Source: JACRLW01 sp046349595 (GTDB lineage Bacteria; Planctomycetota; UBA1135; UBA2386). Taken from it: DNA of 64,000 nucleotides. Below, piece after piece: positions 49,285 to 58,373 of this stretch (its first letter is position 1; each line of letters opens with the position of its first letter). The stretch spans positions 1 through 64,000 of the forward strand of contig JAXMCA010000002.1 of assembly GCA_046349595.1 (NCBI GenBank), given 5' to 3'. The position numbers and the translations under genes were made by a program. Below the pieces are notes generated by a model. It was given only the letters and a program-made list of their open reading frames with translations, was not told where the DNA came from and did not search any database.

Positions 49285-50459
49285 CAGCGCCGCGACATCC
49301 CGAGACGCGCTTCCATGCCGACGAAGAACTGGTGCTCGCCGGCCACGTCGCGGTCGTAGGAGACCGAAGGCCGGTTCGGGTTGTTGAGGTAGCTGTAGTC
49401 GGCGATCAGCGAGAACGAGTCGCCGAGCGGCACATCGAGGTGCACACCCGCGCCGATCCACCAGTTGTTGTCGTTGTTCCCGCCCGACTCGTCGACGGTC
49501 GACGTGTACTGGATGCGCCCCGACGGCGTGAGCGCCGCGCTGCCGAGATCGAGGCGATAGCCGAGCGAGGCGTCGACCCACAGATTGCCCAGCGGCTTCT
49601 CGGTGTCGTAGTTGTAGACGCGGTCCGAACGATCGGACATGCCGCCGTCGACCTGCAGTTCCCACACGCTGCCGCCGTCGATGGGGAAGTACCACTCGAG
49701 GTGCGCGGTGCCGCGCCAGAAGGCCTTCGGGAGGGTGCTGGTCCAGATCGCCGTGCCGAAGGCGTCGTTGGCGTTGTTGCGCTCGTACTCGATGCGCCCG
49801 GCGAACAGGAAGCCGTCGGTCACGCGGTGCGTGCGCGAGTCGAAGTTCAGCGTGTCGTGCTGGATCATCGCGCGACCGCCGTAGGCATCGAAGTCCGGGG
49901 GAAGCGTGTAGGTCGGCGCGGTGTCGCTGTTCCGCTTGAAGTCGTAGTGCCGGTAGAAGGGGCCGAGTTCACCGGAGAAACCCTCCGCGAGCGGTGCGGC
50001 GAGGCCGAGGTAGGCGCCGTAGTCCTTGCCTTCGTAGCGACCCGTCGGAACCCACTTGTCGCCGCTGTAGAAGCCCTCGCGCCAGAACGGGAAGAAGCGC
50101 GAGCTGAGTTCGAGGCGGCCGCCGCTCTCGTCCTTGCGGCCGTCGCGGATCCCGATCAGCGCTCCGTCGCGACCGGCGTAGACATCGACCTGCGCATCGC
50201 GATCGCCGAGATGGTCGTCGCGGTACCAGGCGAAGCCGTCGAAGGCGGTCTCGTTCTCCATTCCCAGCGACTCGTCCTTGGTCGCCGCCATGTCGGAGCC
50301 GATGCCGGCGCGCAGGGTCAGCGCACGCGCGAAGGGCCAGGGACGGGCACGCACGAGCCCGAAGTCGCGGAAGCTCGGCGCGCGGTACTCGCGGTAGCCC
50401 TGGGCGACGAGCGGGGAGACGAGCAGGACGAGCGCGAGGGCAGGGGCGCAGCTACGCAT
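49284..50459 (-). CDS. Outer-membrane beta-barrel protein
   Basis: A 391-aa exported protein, signal peptide ending SPLVAQG. The body is a long series of amphipathic strands with aromatic girdle residues and short turns (YGGRAMIQHDTLNFD, FLFAGRIEYERNNAN, TAHLEWYFPIDGGSVWELQVDGG, SFSLIADYSYLNNP). The end, EHQFFVGMEARLGMSRR, does not close on the classical aromatic C-terminal residue. Probably a 14-18-stranded outer-membrane barrel, an inference. The next gene, the beta-aminopeptidase, overlaps its stop by 1 nt, so they are one operon. Confidence 0.8.
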   Translation of the reverse strand: MRSCAPALALVLLVSPLVAQGYREYRAPSFRDFGLVRARPWPFARALTLRAGIGSDMAATKDESLGMENETAFDGFAWYRDDHLGDRDAQVDVYAGRDGALIGIRDGRKDESGGRLELSSRFFPFWREGFYSGDKWVPTGRYEGKDYGAYLGLAAPLAEGFSGELGPFYRHYDFKRNSDTAPTYTLPPDFDAYGGRAMIQHDTLNFDSRTHRVTDGFLFAGRIEYERNNANDAFGTAIWTSTLPKAFWRGTAHLEWYFPIDGGSVWELQVDGGMSDRSDRVYNYDTEKPLGNLWVDASLGYRLDLGSAALTPSGRIQYTSTVDESGGNNDNNWWIGAGVHLDVPLGDSFSLIADYSYLNNPNRPSVSYDRDVAGEHQFFVGMEARLGMSRR

Positions 50460-50561
50460 GACGGGTTCCGTGCGGATCGACCCGCGCCCTGCCGAGCGAG
50501 GCGGGGCACGGCAGGGGACCGGGGGTGCAGACGCTACCCGCCGGAGCCCGCCCGAGGAACG

Positions 50562-51581
50562 TCAGGCTGCCGCGTAGGCGGAGAGCAGGCGATCGATCTC
50601 GAGGTCCGGATCGAAGCGACGCCCGAGGTCCTCGCGCAGGCGGACACCCATCGCTCCGGCCGCTGCGCGGTTCTTCACCAGCGCGACCACGCAGCGCGCG
50701 AGCGATTCGCCGTCGTCGAAGAGGAGACCCGACTCGCGATGCCGGATCAGCTCGCGATTGGAGGGGATGTCGCGCGCGACCACCGGTCGTCCGAGCAGAC
50801 CGGCCTCGAGGATCACCGGACTCATGCCCTCGGCCTGGGAGGTCACCAGCACCATGTCCGCATTGCGGTAGCTGGCTCCCATGCGTTCGCGGGACAGCGG
50901 CGGCAGCACGCGCACCCGGGGTTCGCCCCGCGCGAACTCGCGCAGCTCCTCGGCATAGGCGCGGTCCTGCTCCGGGCCGACGATCACCAGTTCGGCGTCG
51001 ATGCCGCTGCGCCGCAGTGTGGCGATCAAGGGGAAGGCCTCGTGCTGCGCCTTCACGCGACGCAGGGCGCCGGGCAACAGGATCAGCACGCGCTGGCGCG
51101 GGATGCCGAGCGAACGCCGCAGATCCGTGCCACCCGCCGGCAGCTCGTGCGCGGCACGCGGAACCACGTCGATCTTGCCGACGGCCTCGGGCGCGACGCG
51201 CTCGACCACACCGGTCAGCGCCTCGGCCGGCACCAGCACGCGGTTGGCCTCGCGCAGCACTTCGCAGACCTGCGGTCCGCAGGTCGTGTCCGTCAGCCGC
51301 GCGTGGAGTTCGTCGCCACTGATCGAGACCACCCACGGTAGGCGCAGACCGAGCAGTTCGACGCCGGTCGCCCAGGCGTCGTGGGCGTGCACGACGTCGG
51401 GACGGAACCGCAGGATCGTCCCCGCCAGCGAACGCTTGATCCCGCCCTGCCCGCTGTCGCCGAACACCTCGCAGAGGTGACCGCGACGCATCAGCCCGGC
51501 GCGGTAGCGGGACACGGTTTCGGCCGGTCCGCGATTCAGCTCCGCGGACCCCGGGGCGAGCAGGAGGACCTTCACCGGCAA
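50562..51581 (-). CDS. GT4-family glycosyltransferase
   Basis: A 339-aa GT-B retaining glycosyltransferase. The first domain has the PGSAELNRGPAETVSRYRAGL segment with FRPDVVHAHDAWA; the second has LLPGALRRVKAQHEAFPLIA, and the EX7E-type donor site in SQAEGMSPVILEAG. Likely cell-envelope polysaccharide synthesis; donor and acceptor unknown. The start may be TTG 51581 or GTG 51575; a TAGCTT box lies immediately upstream. Confidence 0.88.
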   Translation of the reverse strand: MPVKVLLLAPGSAELNRGPAETVSRYRAGLMRRGHLCEVFGDSGQGGIKRSLAGTILRFRPDVVHAHDAWATGVELLGLRLPWVVSISGDELHARLTDTTCGPQVCEVLREANRVLVPAEALTGVVERVAPEAVGKIDVVPRAAHELPAGGTDLRRSLGIPRQRVLILLPGALRRVKAQHEAFPLIATLRRSGIDAELVIVGPEQDRAYAEELREFARGEPRVRVLPPLSRERMGASYRNADMVLVTSQAEGMSPVILEAGLLGRPVVARDIPSNRELIRHRESGLLFDDGESLARCVVALVKNRAAAGAMGVRLREDLGRRFDPDLEIDRLLSAYAAA

Positions 51582-51627
51582 GCTATCGGCCAGGACGCCC
51601 GCCCGGCTTGGGTCGCAGGGCCGAAGC

Positions 51628-52491
51628 CTACTGGAGGCTGCCGCGCTGCCAGCGGAAGTCGTCGTGGCGGCCGTCGTCCTTGCCGTCGTCGATGCGGGCG
51701 CCGAGGTCGCCGTCGGGCAGGATCCGGTAGGTGATCCGCTTGGGGTAGTCGTGCTCGGCGTTGACGAAGGTCGCCTTGCCCGGCTCGCACTGCGCCGGAT
51801 CGAGGCGGAAGCGCGTCTGGGCCTGCCCGTCCGGCGCCGCGACGTAGTCGATGCCGTCGGCCGTCTTCTCGATGCGCAGGTGCTCGACGAACACCGCCTT
51901 CCCTCCGCGCACGCCGCGGCTCATGCCGACCATCACGCCGCCGAGCGGAGCGGTCCAGTGCTCCTCGAGGTGACGGCCGTCCCGTTCGTCGAGCCAGGAG
52001 CCGGCGAGGAATGCCACCGCCGCGAGTTCACCTGCGGTCGGGGACGGCGAACGGACCTCGACGAGGGCGAGTGCGTTGCCGTCCGGATCGCGGAAGTTCA
52101 CGCGCTTCACGAGTCCGCCGAGGTCCTCGATCGCGGACACCTCCACACCCTTGACGAGCAATGCGGCGCGGGCCGCTGCGACGTCGAACACGCCGAAGCT
52201 CAGCATGGAGCCGCCGTCGTCCTTGCCGCGCTCGCCGCGGGTGAGTCCGACCTGGACACCGTTGCACGGCGTGCGCAACGCCGCGAAGCCGAGCTTGTCC
52301 TCGCGCATGGTCTGCGCGAAGCCGAGCTTCTCGACGTACCACGCGACCGCGCGGTCGAGATCGGCCACGGTCACGACGCAGGTGAGCCCCGCGGTGAAGC
52401 GCAGGCCCGGCTCGACCTCGCGCGCCTGCGCGGAGGCGAAGGAAGCGAAGGCGAGGAGGACGCAACCCCGAAGGGACGGCGATCGATTCAT
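51628..52491 (-). CDS. Exported VOC (glyoxalase-like) plus DUF6265-like fusion
   Basis: A 287-aa exported protein with a signal ending ASAQ. Residues about 30-145 are a vicinal-oxygen-chelate domain (TCVVTVADLDRAVAWYVEKLGFAQ, SFGVFDVAAARAALLVKG, RDPDGNALALVE). Residues about 155-287 look like a DUF6265-type lipocalin-like domain (FLAGSWLDERDGRHLEEHWTAP, GVMVGMSRGVRGGK, EHDYPKRITYRI). The VOC metal-binding His/Glu set looks incomplete. A periplasmic VOC-lipocalin fusion is unusual. Role unknown. Confidence 0.78.
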   Translation of the reverse strand: MNRSPSLRGCVLLAFASFASAQAREVEPGLRFTAGLTCVVTVADLDRAVAWYVEKLGFAQTMREDKLGFAALRTPCNGVQVGLTRGERGKDDGGSMLSFGVFDVAAARAALLVKGVEVSAIEDLGGLVKRVNFRDPDGNALALVEVRSPSPTAGELAAVAFLAGSWLDERDGRHLEEHWTAPLGGVMVGMSRGVRGGKAVFVEHLRIEKTADGIDYVAAPDGQAQTRFRLDPAQCEPGKATFVNAEHDYPKRITYRILPDGDLGARIDDGKDDGRHDDFRWQRGSLQ

Positions 52492-52521
52492 GGCAGGCAC
52501 ACGGATGGATGTCGCGACGAC

Positions 52522-53133
52522 TCAGCGCGCAACGCAACGGCGCAGCCGTGCGTCGGTCACCAATACGTCGACGCGGTGGTCGTGTGGTTCGACCGGCACC
52601 TCGTCGACGACCTGGATCTCGAAGGCGACGCCGCAGGTCGTAGCGCGGATCTGGGGCAACGCGAGCAGCCGGTCGTAGAAGCCGCCGCCTTGCCCGAGGC
52701 GACCGCCACGCGGGTCGAAGGCCAGTCCCGGCACCAGCATCAACTCGACCTCGGCGGGGTCGACGACCTCGCCGGACAGCGGCTCGAGGATCTTGCGGTA
52801 GCCGGGCAGACAGTCGCTCCACCTGCGGATCGCGAGGAGTTGCAAGGTCGAGTCGGCCTCGACCACGCGCGGCGCGAGCACGCGTCGTCCGCTCGCCCAC
52901 GCCGCCTCCACGATCGCCGTGGTGTCGATCTCGTGCGGCATCGACAGGAACACCGAGACGGTGCGCGCATCGCGCCACGCCGCCGAGGCCAGGAGGTTTC
53001 GCGCCGCGGCCAGGCTCCACTCGGTGCGCTGCGCACCGTCGAGGGCACGCAGCGCCGTGCGCATGCGGGAGCGGAGGTCGGTCTTCACGTCGCCCATCGT
53101 CGCAGCCGACCGCGGTGAAGGTCCATGACTCAT
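52522..53133 (-). CDS. 5-formyltetrahydrofolate cyclo-ligase
   Basis: A 203-aa enzyme that turns 5-formyl-THF into 5,10-methenyl-THF with ATP. Motifs: VSVFLSMPHEIDT with the folate site, VLAPRVV, and the ATP-binding PGLAFDPRGGRLGQGGGFYDR. Length and order fit YgfA/MTHFS. The ATG overlaps the stop of the upstream large gene (ATGA), so the two are co-translated although unrelated in function. MGDVKTDLRS, 12 residues on, is an alternative start. Confidence 0.92.
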   Translation of the reverse strand: MSHGPSPRSAATMGDVKTDLRSRMRTALRALDGAQRTEWSLAAARNLLASAAWRDARTVSVFLSMPHEIDTTAIVEAAWASGRRVLAPRVVEADSTLQLLAIRRWSDCLPGYRKILEPLSGEVVDPAEVELMLVPGLAFDPRGGRLGQGGGFYDRLLALPQIRATTCGVAFEIQVVDEVPVEPHDHRVDVLVTDARLRRCVAR

Positions 53134-56100
53134 CGCAATGCGTAGCGACGCCCGGGGACGTCGACCACCAGCACGCGGTGGTCGAGTTCGAGCAGCGGCA
53201 GCGAACCCATCGCGCGCAGGTCGCTGAGTCCCTGGTTGTCGTCACCCGCCACCACGGTGCGCAGGGAGGCGAGCAGTTCGCCGCCGAGGTCCAGTCCGGA
53301 CAGCCGACCCGTGCGCAGGATCGAGGTGCGAGCTCCGGCCGGCAACCGATCGAGCGCGAAGGCGGAGAAGAACCCGTAGAAGGTCCACGCGTCGAGGTTC
53401 ACCCAGTCGCTGAATCCCGGATCCAGACGCGCCTCGAAGAACACGCGGCCGCTGCCGCCGAGTTGCATGCGGCGCCATTTCGCATCCGGCACGTCGTGAG
53501 CGCCGTCCAGGGGAAGGAAGCGCAGTTCGTCGCGCACGAAGTCGAACTCGAGGATCGCGCTGTCCATCGCCGCCAATCCGATCCGGCCGACGACCTCGCG
53601 CTCGTGCACCTTCGGTGGAACCTTCGATTCCTCGACGATCAACCCGTCCAGATGGAGCGGGCCGATCGACACGCCGTCGAGCGTCGCACGCCGTGGTGGT
53701 TCGCCGCGCAGGCTCGGCGCCGCCACCTGCTCGAGCCAGGCGCTGGAGAAGGTACAGCCCGTCTGACCGAGTTCGATGCCGACCAGCACCCGTCGGTCAC
53801 CCGGCAGGGTCAGCTCCACGCAGGGGCGCAGGTGTCGATCGTCGCGATCGACGACCAGCGGCACCGCGCGCGGTGATTCGGCATCCAGCCTCGAACAGGG
53901 CGGCGCATCGCAGCGGAACGACTCTCCGCCGATGTCGACGAGACTCCAGGAATCGACCGGGTACTCCAGAGGACTGCGGTCCTGCGGTGTCCCGCCGACG
54001 ATCCGATGCGGGAGCAGACGACCCTCCACCACGCGGTAGTCGTCGAGCCTCAGCGTCGGGGTCTCGTCCCGATGCACCGTGCGATGGGCCACGTCGACCT
54101 CGTGGGTCACGACGCGTCGCTCGCGATCGAATGTGACGAGCATCGTCCTCCGGCGAGGTTCGTGGGGCCACGCCAGCAGGAAGTCCAGCCGATCCTCGTC
54201 GGCGTAGACCAGCTCGCGCGACACGGGGAAGTTCTCGAAGGCCCAGGAGCCGCACAGCACGCTCGCCCAGATCACCTCGAAGGGGCCGTCCCACTCGTCG
54301 TTGATCCCGCCGCCGTGCATCGCGCTGGCGTGCGTCCACTGGCGACCGTCCCAGGCGCTCGACACGCCGTCCGCTCCCAGAACGTGCATCACGCATCGCC
54401 CGTCGACCGCCATCGCGAAGCGGAAGGGCACTTCGAATCCGTTGAATCGACCCTTGGTCCCGGTGGCGACGAGGAGCTTGTCGGCGGGCCACTCCGCGCC
54501 GATCGCAGAGCGGACCTCGGCCAGTGCCGCCTCCAACGAGATCTCCGGGGGGCCGAAGCGGATCGTCCCCTCGCCGATGCAGTGCGCGTCTTCGACGCGT
54601 GAGTGGAAGCGGATCGGTCCGACCAGTCGACCGAGATCGAAGCACGCGTCGGCGATGCGATCGAGCGAGGACGGCACCAGGCGCATCTTGGACGAGTTCC
54701 AGTCGTCGAACCAACGGCAGGTGCGCGCGGCGAGCCGCGCGAGGTCGCGACCGGAGGTCTCGAGGCTCCAGCCCACGGGTTGTGCGAGCGCGCGACGCGC
54801 GAAGGGCGAGGTCACACCGCTCTGGTGGGCATCGATCACGCGCCGACTCAGCCGCGCCGAGGTCGACAGCACGACGTGGGTGTCGTCGAGCGCGAAGGCG
54901 TGGAAGCGCAGGTCACCGCCGTAGTGCAGGGGCTCGCCGAACAGGGCCGGCAACTCCAGCGACAGGCGCGGCGGCGAGTCCTTCATGTCGAAGGCGTCGA
55001 CGACCACGTCGGAACCGTCGCCGCCGAGTGCGCGGCCCAGGATCGCGAGGAGTCCGCGCGCGGCGGAGAGGCCGCGATCGCGATCGACGACGGGCGCGAT
55101 CACCGCCAGCGCCGGGATCCGGCCGTTCGCTCTGGTCTGCCGCTCCTTCGTGACCCACAGCCATCCGTCGTCGTCGACGAGGACCGCGCGACCGGGAAGG
55201 AACGCGGCACGCACCGCATCGAGTTCGGGGCCGGATCCGGTCAGGCTGCGCGTGATCGACGATGGGCCCTCTGCGCCGTCGCTCTCGTCCCCCGCTCCGC
55301 TGGTGATGACCGAGTCGACGCGCAGCAGCGTGGAGAGGAAGAACGACGGAAGGTCCTCGGTCGCCGACCAGTCGGCCACCGCGATCTCCTCGGGAACGCC
55401 GCACAGGACCGCGGCCGATGCATCGCACACCGAAGTCGCCGGCATCTCGCCGTTCCAATCCAGGTGCAGCACGGGACCATCGAGGGCGGCATGCAGGGTG
55501 CCGCGCCGCGGCATGGCTTCGATCTCGTCGACGAGCGCACGTCGCGCGACGAGCGGCCACGACGCGCTCTGCAGGGACGCGATCTCCTCGGCCGTCAGCA
55601 GCGCATCGAGCTTCGCCACGGCTTCGCGCAGACCGGTGGCCAGATCGCCGAGCGACCAGTCGATCCCCAGGTAGCGATCCGCGGGAAGGTCGACCGCGGC
55701 GAGCGGCTCGATCGGCGGCGCACCGCGTCGATGCAGCGAGAGTTCGATCACGCTCTCGTCCCGCCGCAGGGAGAACACGAAGCGCAGGGACTTCGTCGCC
55801 TCCAGCATCGGTGTCCGCATCGCGTCGTCTTCGTCGGCGAGGATGCCCCACGCGGCGAGGACGTCGACGTCGTCGAGTCCGAACCAGGACACGATGTCGA
55901 GATCGACGTCGAATCCACCTTCGACCTCGTCGAGTTGCAGCTCCGATTCCTCGCCTGACTCCGAGGGCGACCGCAGTTCCCCGATCAGCGCATCCCACGT
56001 GAGCACCGCCACGGACTCTCGGGTGAACTCGAGCCGCGCGTCCAAACGCAATGCGGCGAGCTGCTTCAGCACGTCGAGGAGTTCGCGCTGGAGCTCGGTC

Positions 56101-56486
56101 ACGCGTTTCTTCGGTGGCTCGGTTCGCTCGCGCATGACCGCGAGGCAATCGGTCAGCGCGTCGAAACGAAAGAGCGCACCCAACGCGACCCCCGACTCGG
56201 CCGGTGCCACGACCCGGACGGCACTCGGCAGGCTGTCGCGGAGCAGCAGTGCGATTCCGGCGGCCATGCCTGCGACGTCGAAGGGCCGGTCCGGCGTGGA
56301 CGTCAGCCCGCGACGCACGCGCGGGAGACGGAAGATGTCGCGGGCGAAGCGCGAACCGAGGGCGTCGTACAGTGCAGCCGAAGGGCTGCGGAGCTGGACG
56401 TCGAGCAGCGGCGGCGACTGCGCCGGGACCGGGAGGGCCAGGAAGACCGCGAGCGCGGCACCGATCCGTGCGACCTTGCGACTCAT
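53130..56486 (-). CDS. Large exported protein with degenerate retropepsin-like tail
   Basis: A 1,118-aa exported protein, signal ending LPVPAQ, with TATCCT 12 nt before the ATG. The first 800 or so residues are unassigned and mixed alpha/beta with many Asp, Trp and Arg. The last 200 resemble an aspartyl-protease half: ELTLPGDRRVLVGIELGQTGCTFSSAWL, then a VSIGPLHLDG strand, VVGRIGLAAMDSAILEFDF and DELRFLPLDG. The catalytic DTG/DSG is QTG here, so protease activity is unlikely. 5-FCL follows by ATGA overlap. The family is unknown to me. Confidence 0.75.
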   Translation of the reverse strand: MSRKVARIGAALAVFLALPVPAQSPPLLDVQLRSPSAALYDALGSRFARDIFRLPRVRRGLTSTPDRPFDVAGMAAGIALLLRDSLPSAVRVVAPAESGVALGALFRFDALTDCLAVMRERTEPPKKRVTELQRELLDVLKQLAALRLDARLEFTRESVAVLTWDALIGELRSPSESGEESELQLDEVEGGFDVDLDIVSWFGLDDVDVLAAWGILADEDDAMRTPMLEATKSLRFVFSLRRDESVIELSLHRRGAPPIEPLAAVDLPADRYLGIDWSLGDLATGLREAVAKLDALLTAEEIASLQSASWPLVARRALVDEIEAMPRRGTLHAALDGPVLHLDWNGEMPATSVCDASAAVLCGVPEEIAVADWSATEDLPSFFLSTLLRVDSVITSGAGDESDGAEGPSSITRSLTGSGPELDAVRAAFLPGRAVLVDDDGWLWVTKERQTRANGRIPALAVIAPVVDRDRGLSAARGLLAILGRALGGDGSDVVVDAFDMKDSPPRLSLELPALFGEPLHYGGDLRFHAFALDDTHVVLSTSARLSRRVIDAHQSGVTSPFARRALAQPVGWSLETSGRDLARLAARTCRWFDDWNSSKMRLVPSSLDRIADACFDLGRLVGPIRFHSRVEDAHCIGEGTIRFGPPEISLEAALAEVRSAIGAEWPADKLLVATGTKGRFNGFEVPFRFAMAVDGRCVMHVLGADGVSSAWDGRQWTHASAMHGGGINDEWDGPFEVIWASVLCGSWAFENFPVSRELVYADEDRLDFLLAWPHEPRRRTMLVTFDRERRVVTHEVDVAHRTVHRDETPTLRLDDYRVVEGRLLPHRIVGGTPQDRSPLEYPVDSWSLVDIGGESFRCDAPPCSRLDAESPRAVPLVVDRDDRHLRPCVELTLPGDRRVLVGIELGQTGCTFSSAWLEQVAAPSLRGEPPRRATLDGVSIGPLHLDGLIVEESKVPPKVHEREVVGRIGLAAMDSAILEFDFVRDELRFLPLDGAHDVPDAKWRRMQLGGSGRVFFEARLDPGFSDWVNLDAWTFYGFFSAFALDRLPAGARTSILRTGRLSGLDLGGELLASLRTVVAGDDNQGLSDLRAMGSLPLLELDHRVLVVDVPGRRYALR

Positions 56487-56641
56487 GTTGCGGGCCCGAG
56501 GATACCCGCGGTCGGAAGGTGACTGCCGGACCGGGTAGGAAGGGAAAACACCACGCGCCGCGCTAGCCTCAGGAACTCGCGTGCCCGACCGCCGGCGCGT
56601 AGATGCGCCGGTCACCACCCACGAACGTCCGCATCCGGAGC

Positions 56642-58369
56642 ATGATCCGCACCTCCCTCACCCCGCTCGGTCTCCCCCTCACCGGTCTGCTGCTCGCGCT
56701 GTGCGCCACGCTGCCCGCGCAGGACCAGCCCCAGAAGCCCGCCGCCGACATCCCTGCGCTGACGCACAAGGAACTCGGCCGCATGTGGCCCTTCGAGCAC
56801 GCGCCGGTCGACTTCTTCCAGGCCGAGTACGGCTTCAAGCCGACGCAGGCCTGGCTCGACGCCGCGCGCCTCGCCTCGCTGCGCTACGCCGAGTGGTGCT
56901 CGGCGTCCTTCGTCAGCCCGCGCGGGCTGATCATGACCAACCATCACTGCGCCCGGGACAACGTGGTGGCGGTGACGCCGAAGGGCCAGGACTGGCTCAG
57001 CACCGGCTTCTTCGCCAAGAGCCTCGAGGAGGAGGTCAAGGTGCCGGGCCTCACCGTGCAGCAGTTGGTGTCGATGAAGGACATCACCGCGGCGATGAAC
57101 GAAGGCATCACCAAGGACCTGGAAGGCGATGAGCTGAAGGCCGCGATCGACGCCAACGAGAAGAAGATCCTCGAGCAGGCGGACAAGGACGAGGCGGACT
57201 TCACCCACCAGGTGGTGTCGCTCTACCAGGGCGGCGACTACCAGCTCTACACCTACAAGGTCTATCGCGACATCCGACTGGTCGCGTGCCCGGACCTGAA
57301 GATCGCGACCTTCGGCGGCGATCCGGACAACTTCACCTATCCGCGCTTCAGCCTCGACTTCTCCTTCGTGCGCGCGTGGGAGAACGACAAGCCGGCCGAC
57401 ACGTCGATGCACTACTTCAAGGTGAAGACGCGCGGGCCGAAGGAAGGCGAGACGGTGTTCGTCACCGGCAATCCCGGCTCGACCGGCCGCCTCGACACCA
57501 TCGCGCAGATGGAGTTCCTCCGCGACCTCGAGTACCCGGCGATCATCCGCCAGATCGACGGCCGCCTGAAGCAGCTCCGCAAGCACAAGGACGACGACAG
57601 CGGCGAGGACATCCGCGGCGAGATCCTCAATCTCGAGAACAGCTACAAGGCCTACGTCGGCTATCTCGACGGCCTGAAGACCGCCGTCGTGATGGAGACC
57701 AAGCGCAAGGCGGAGCAGGAACTGCGCGAGGCGGTGGCCAAGAACACGGAGCTCACCGCGAAGATCGGCGATCCGTGGAAGCGCATCGAGGAGATCGTCG
57801 CCGAGAAGCGCGAGATCGTGCGCACGCGCAAGGGCTTCGAGCGCTTCCAGCAGCTCGACCAGGAGATCGAGCTGCTCGCCAAGCGCGTGGGCGAGGCCTT
57901 CTTCGCCGTCTACGGCACCAAGCTCCCGCCGGACGCGACCTTCACCCTGCGCCTCAGCGACGGCGTGGTGAAGGGCTACCCGATGAATGGCACGCTGGCG
58001 CCGTTCTTCACCAGCCTCTACGGCATGTATGCGCGCAACGCCGAGTTCGGCGGCAAGGACCCCTTCGCGCTCGAGCCGGCCTGGCTCGACAAGATTAAGG
58101 AGCTCGACATGACCACGCCGTTCTGCTTGGTCAGCACCTGCGACATCATCGGCGGCAACTCCGGCAGCCCGATGATCGACAGCAACCTCAACGTCGTCGG
58201 CCTGGTCTTCGACGGCAACATCGAGAGCCTCGGCAACCGCTTCATCTACACCGATGCGGTCGCGCGCACCGTGTGCGTGCACCCGGCGATGATCGTGGAG
58301 GCCCTGCGCAAGATCTACGGCGCCGGCAAGCTCGCCGACGAGTTCGAAGGCAAGGGCACGGGCTACTGA
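56642..58369 (+). CDS. S46-family dipeptidyl-peptidase (DPP7-like)
   Basis: A 575-aa exported serine peptidase, signal ending ATLPAQ. The triad is intact: His in LIMTNHHCARDN, Asp in FGGDPDNFTYPR, Ser in IGGNSGSPMID. The loop reads FDGN, as I recall for DPP7-type enzymes that prefer hydrophobic P1, whereas DPP11 has FDRN. It releases dipeptides from peptides in the periplasm or outside. It is shorter than the 700-720 aa of characterised S46 enzymes, so the helical lid is probably reduced. A TAGCCT box lies about 70 nt upstream. Next gene at 4 bp. Confidence 0.9.
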   Translation: MIRTSLTPLGLPLTGLLLALCATLPAQDQPQKPAADIPALTHKELGRMWPFEHAPVDFFQAEYGFKPTQAWLDAARLASLRYAEWCSASFVSPRGLIMTNHHCARDNVVAVTPKGQDWLSTGFFAKSLEEEVKVPGLTVQQLVSMKDITAAMNEGITKDLEGDELKAAIDANEKKILEQADKDEADFTHQVVSLYQGGDYQLYTYKVYRDIRLVACPDLKIATFGGDPDNFTYPRFSLDFSFVRAWENDKPADTSMHYFKVKTRGPKEGETVFVTGNPGSTGRLDTIAQMEFLRDLEYPAIIRQIDGRLKQLRKHKDDDSGEDIRGEILNLENSYKAYVGYLDGLKTAVVMETKRKAEQELREAVAKNTELTAKIGDPWKRIEEIVAEKREIVRTRKGFERFQQLDQEIELLAKRVGEAFFAVYGTKLPPDATFTLRLSDGVVKGYPMNGTLAPFFTSLYGMYARNAEFGGKDPFALEPAWLDKIKELDMTTPFCLVSTCDIIGGNSGSPMIDSNLNVVGLVFDGNIESLGNRFIYTDAVARTVCVHPAMIVEALRKIYGAGKLADEFEGKGTGY

Positions 58370-58373
58370 TCGC

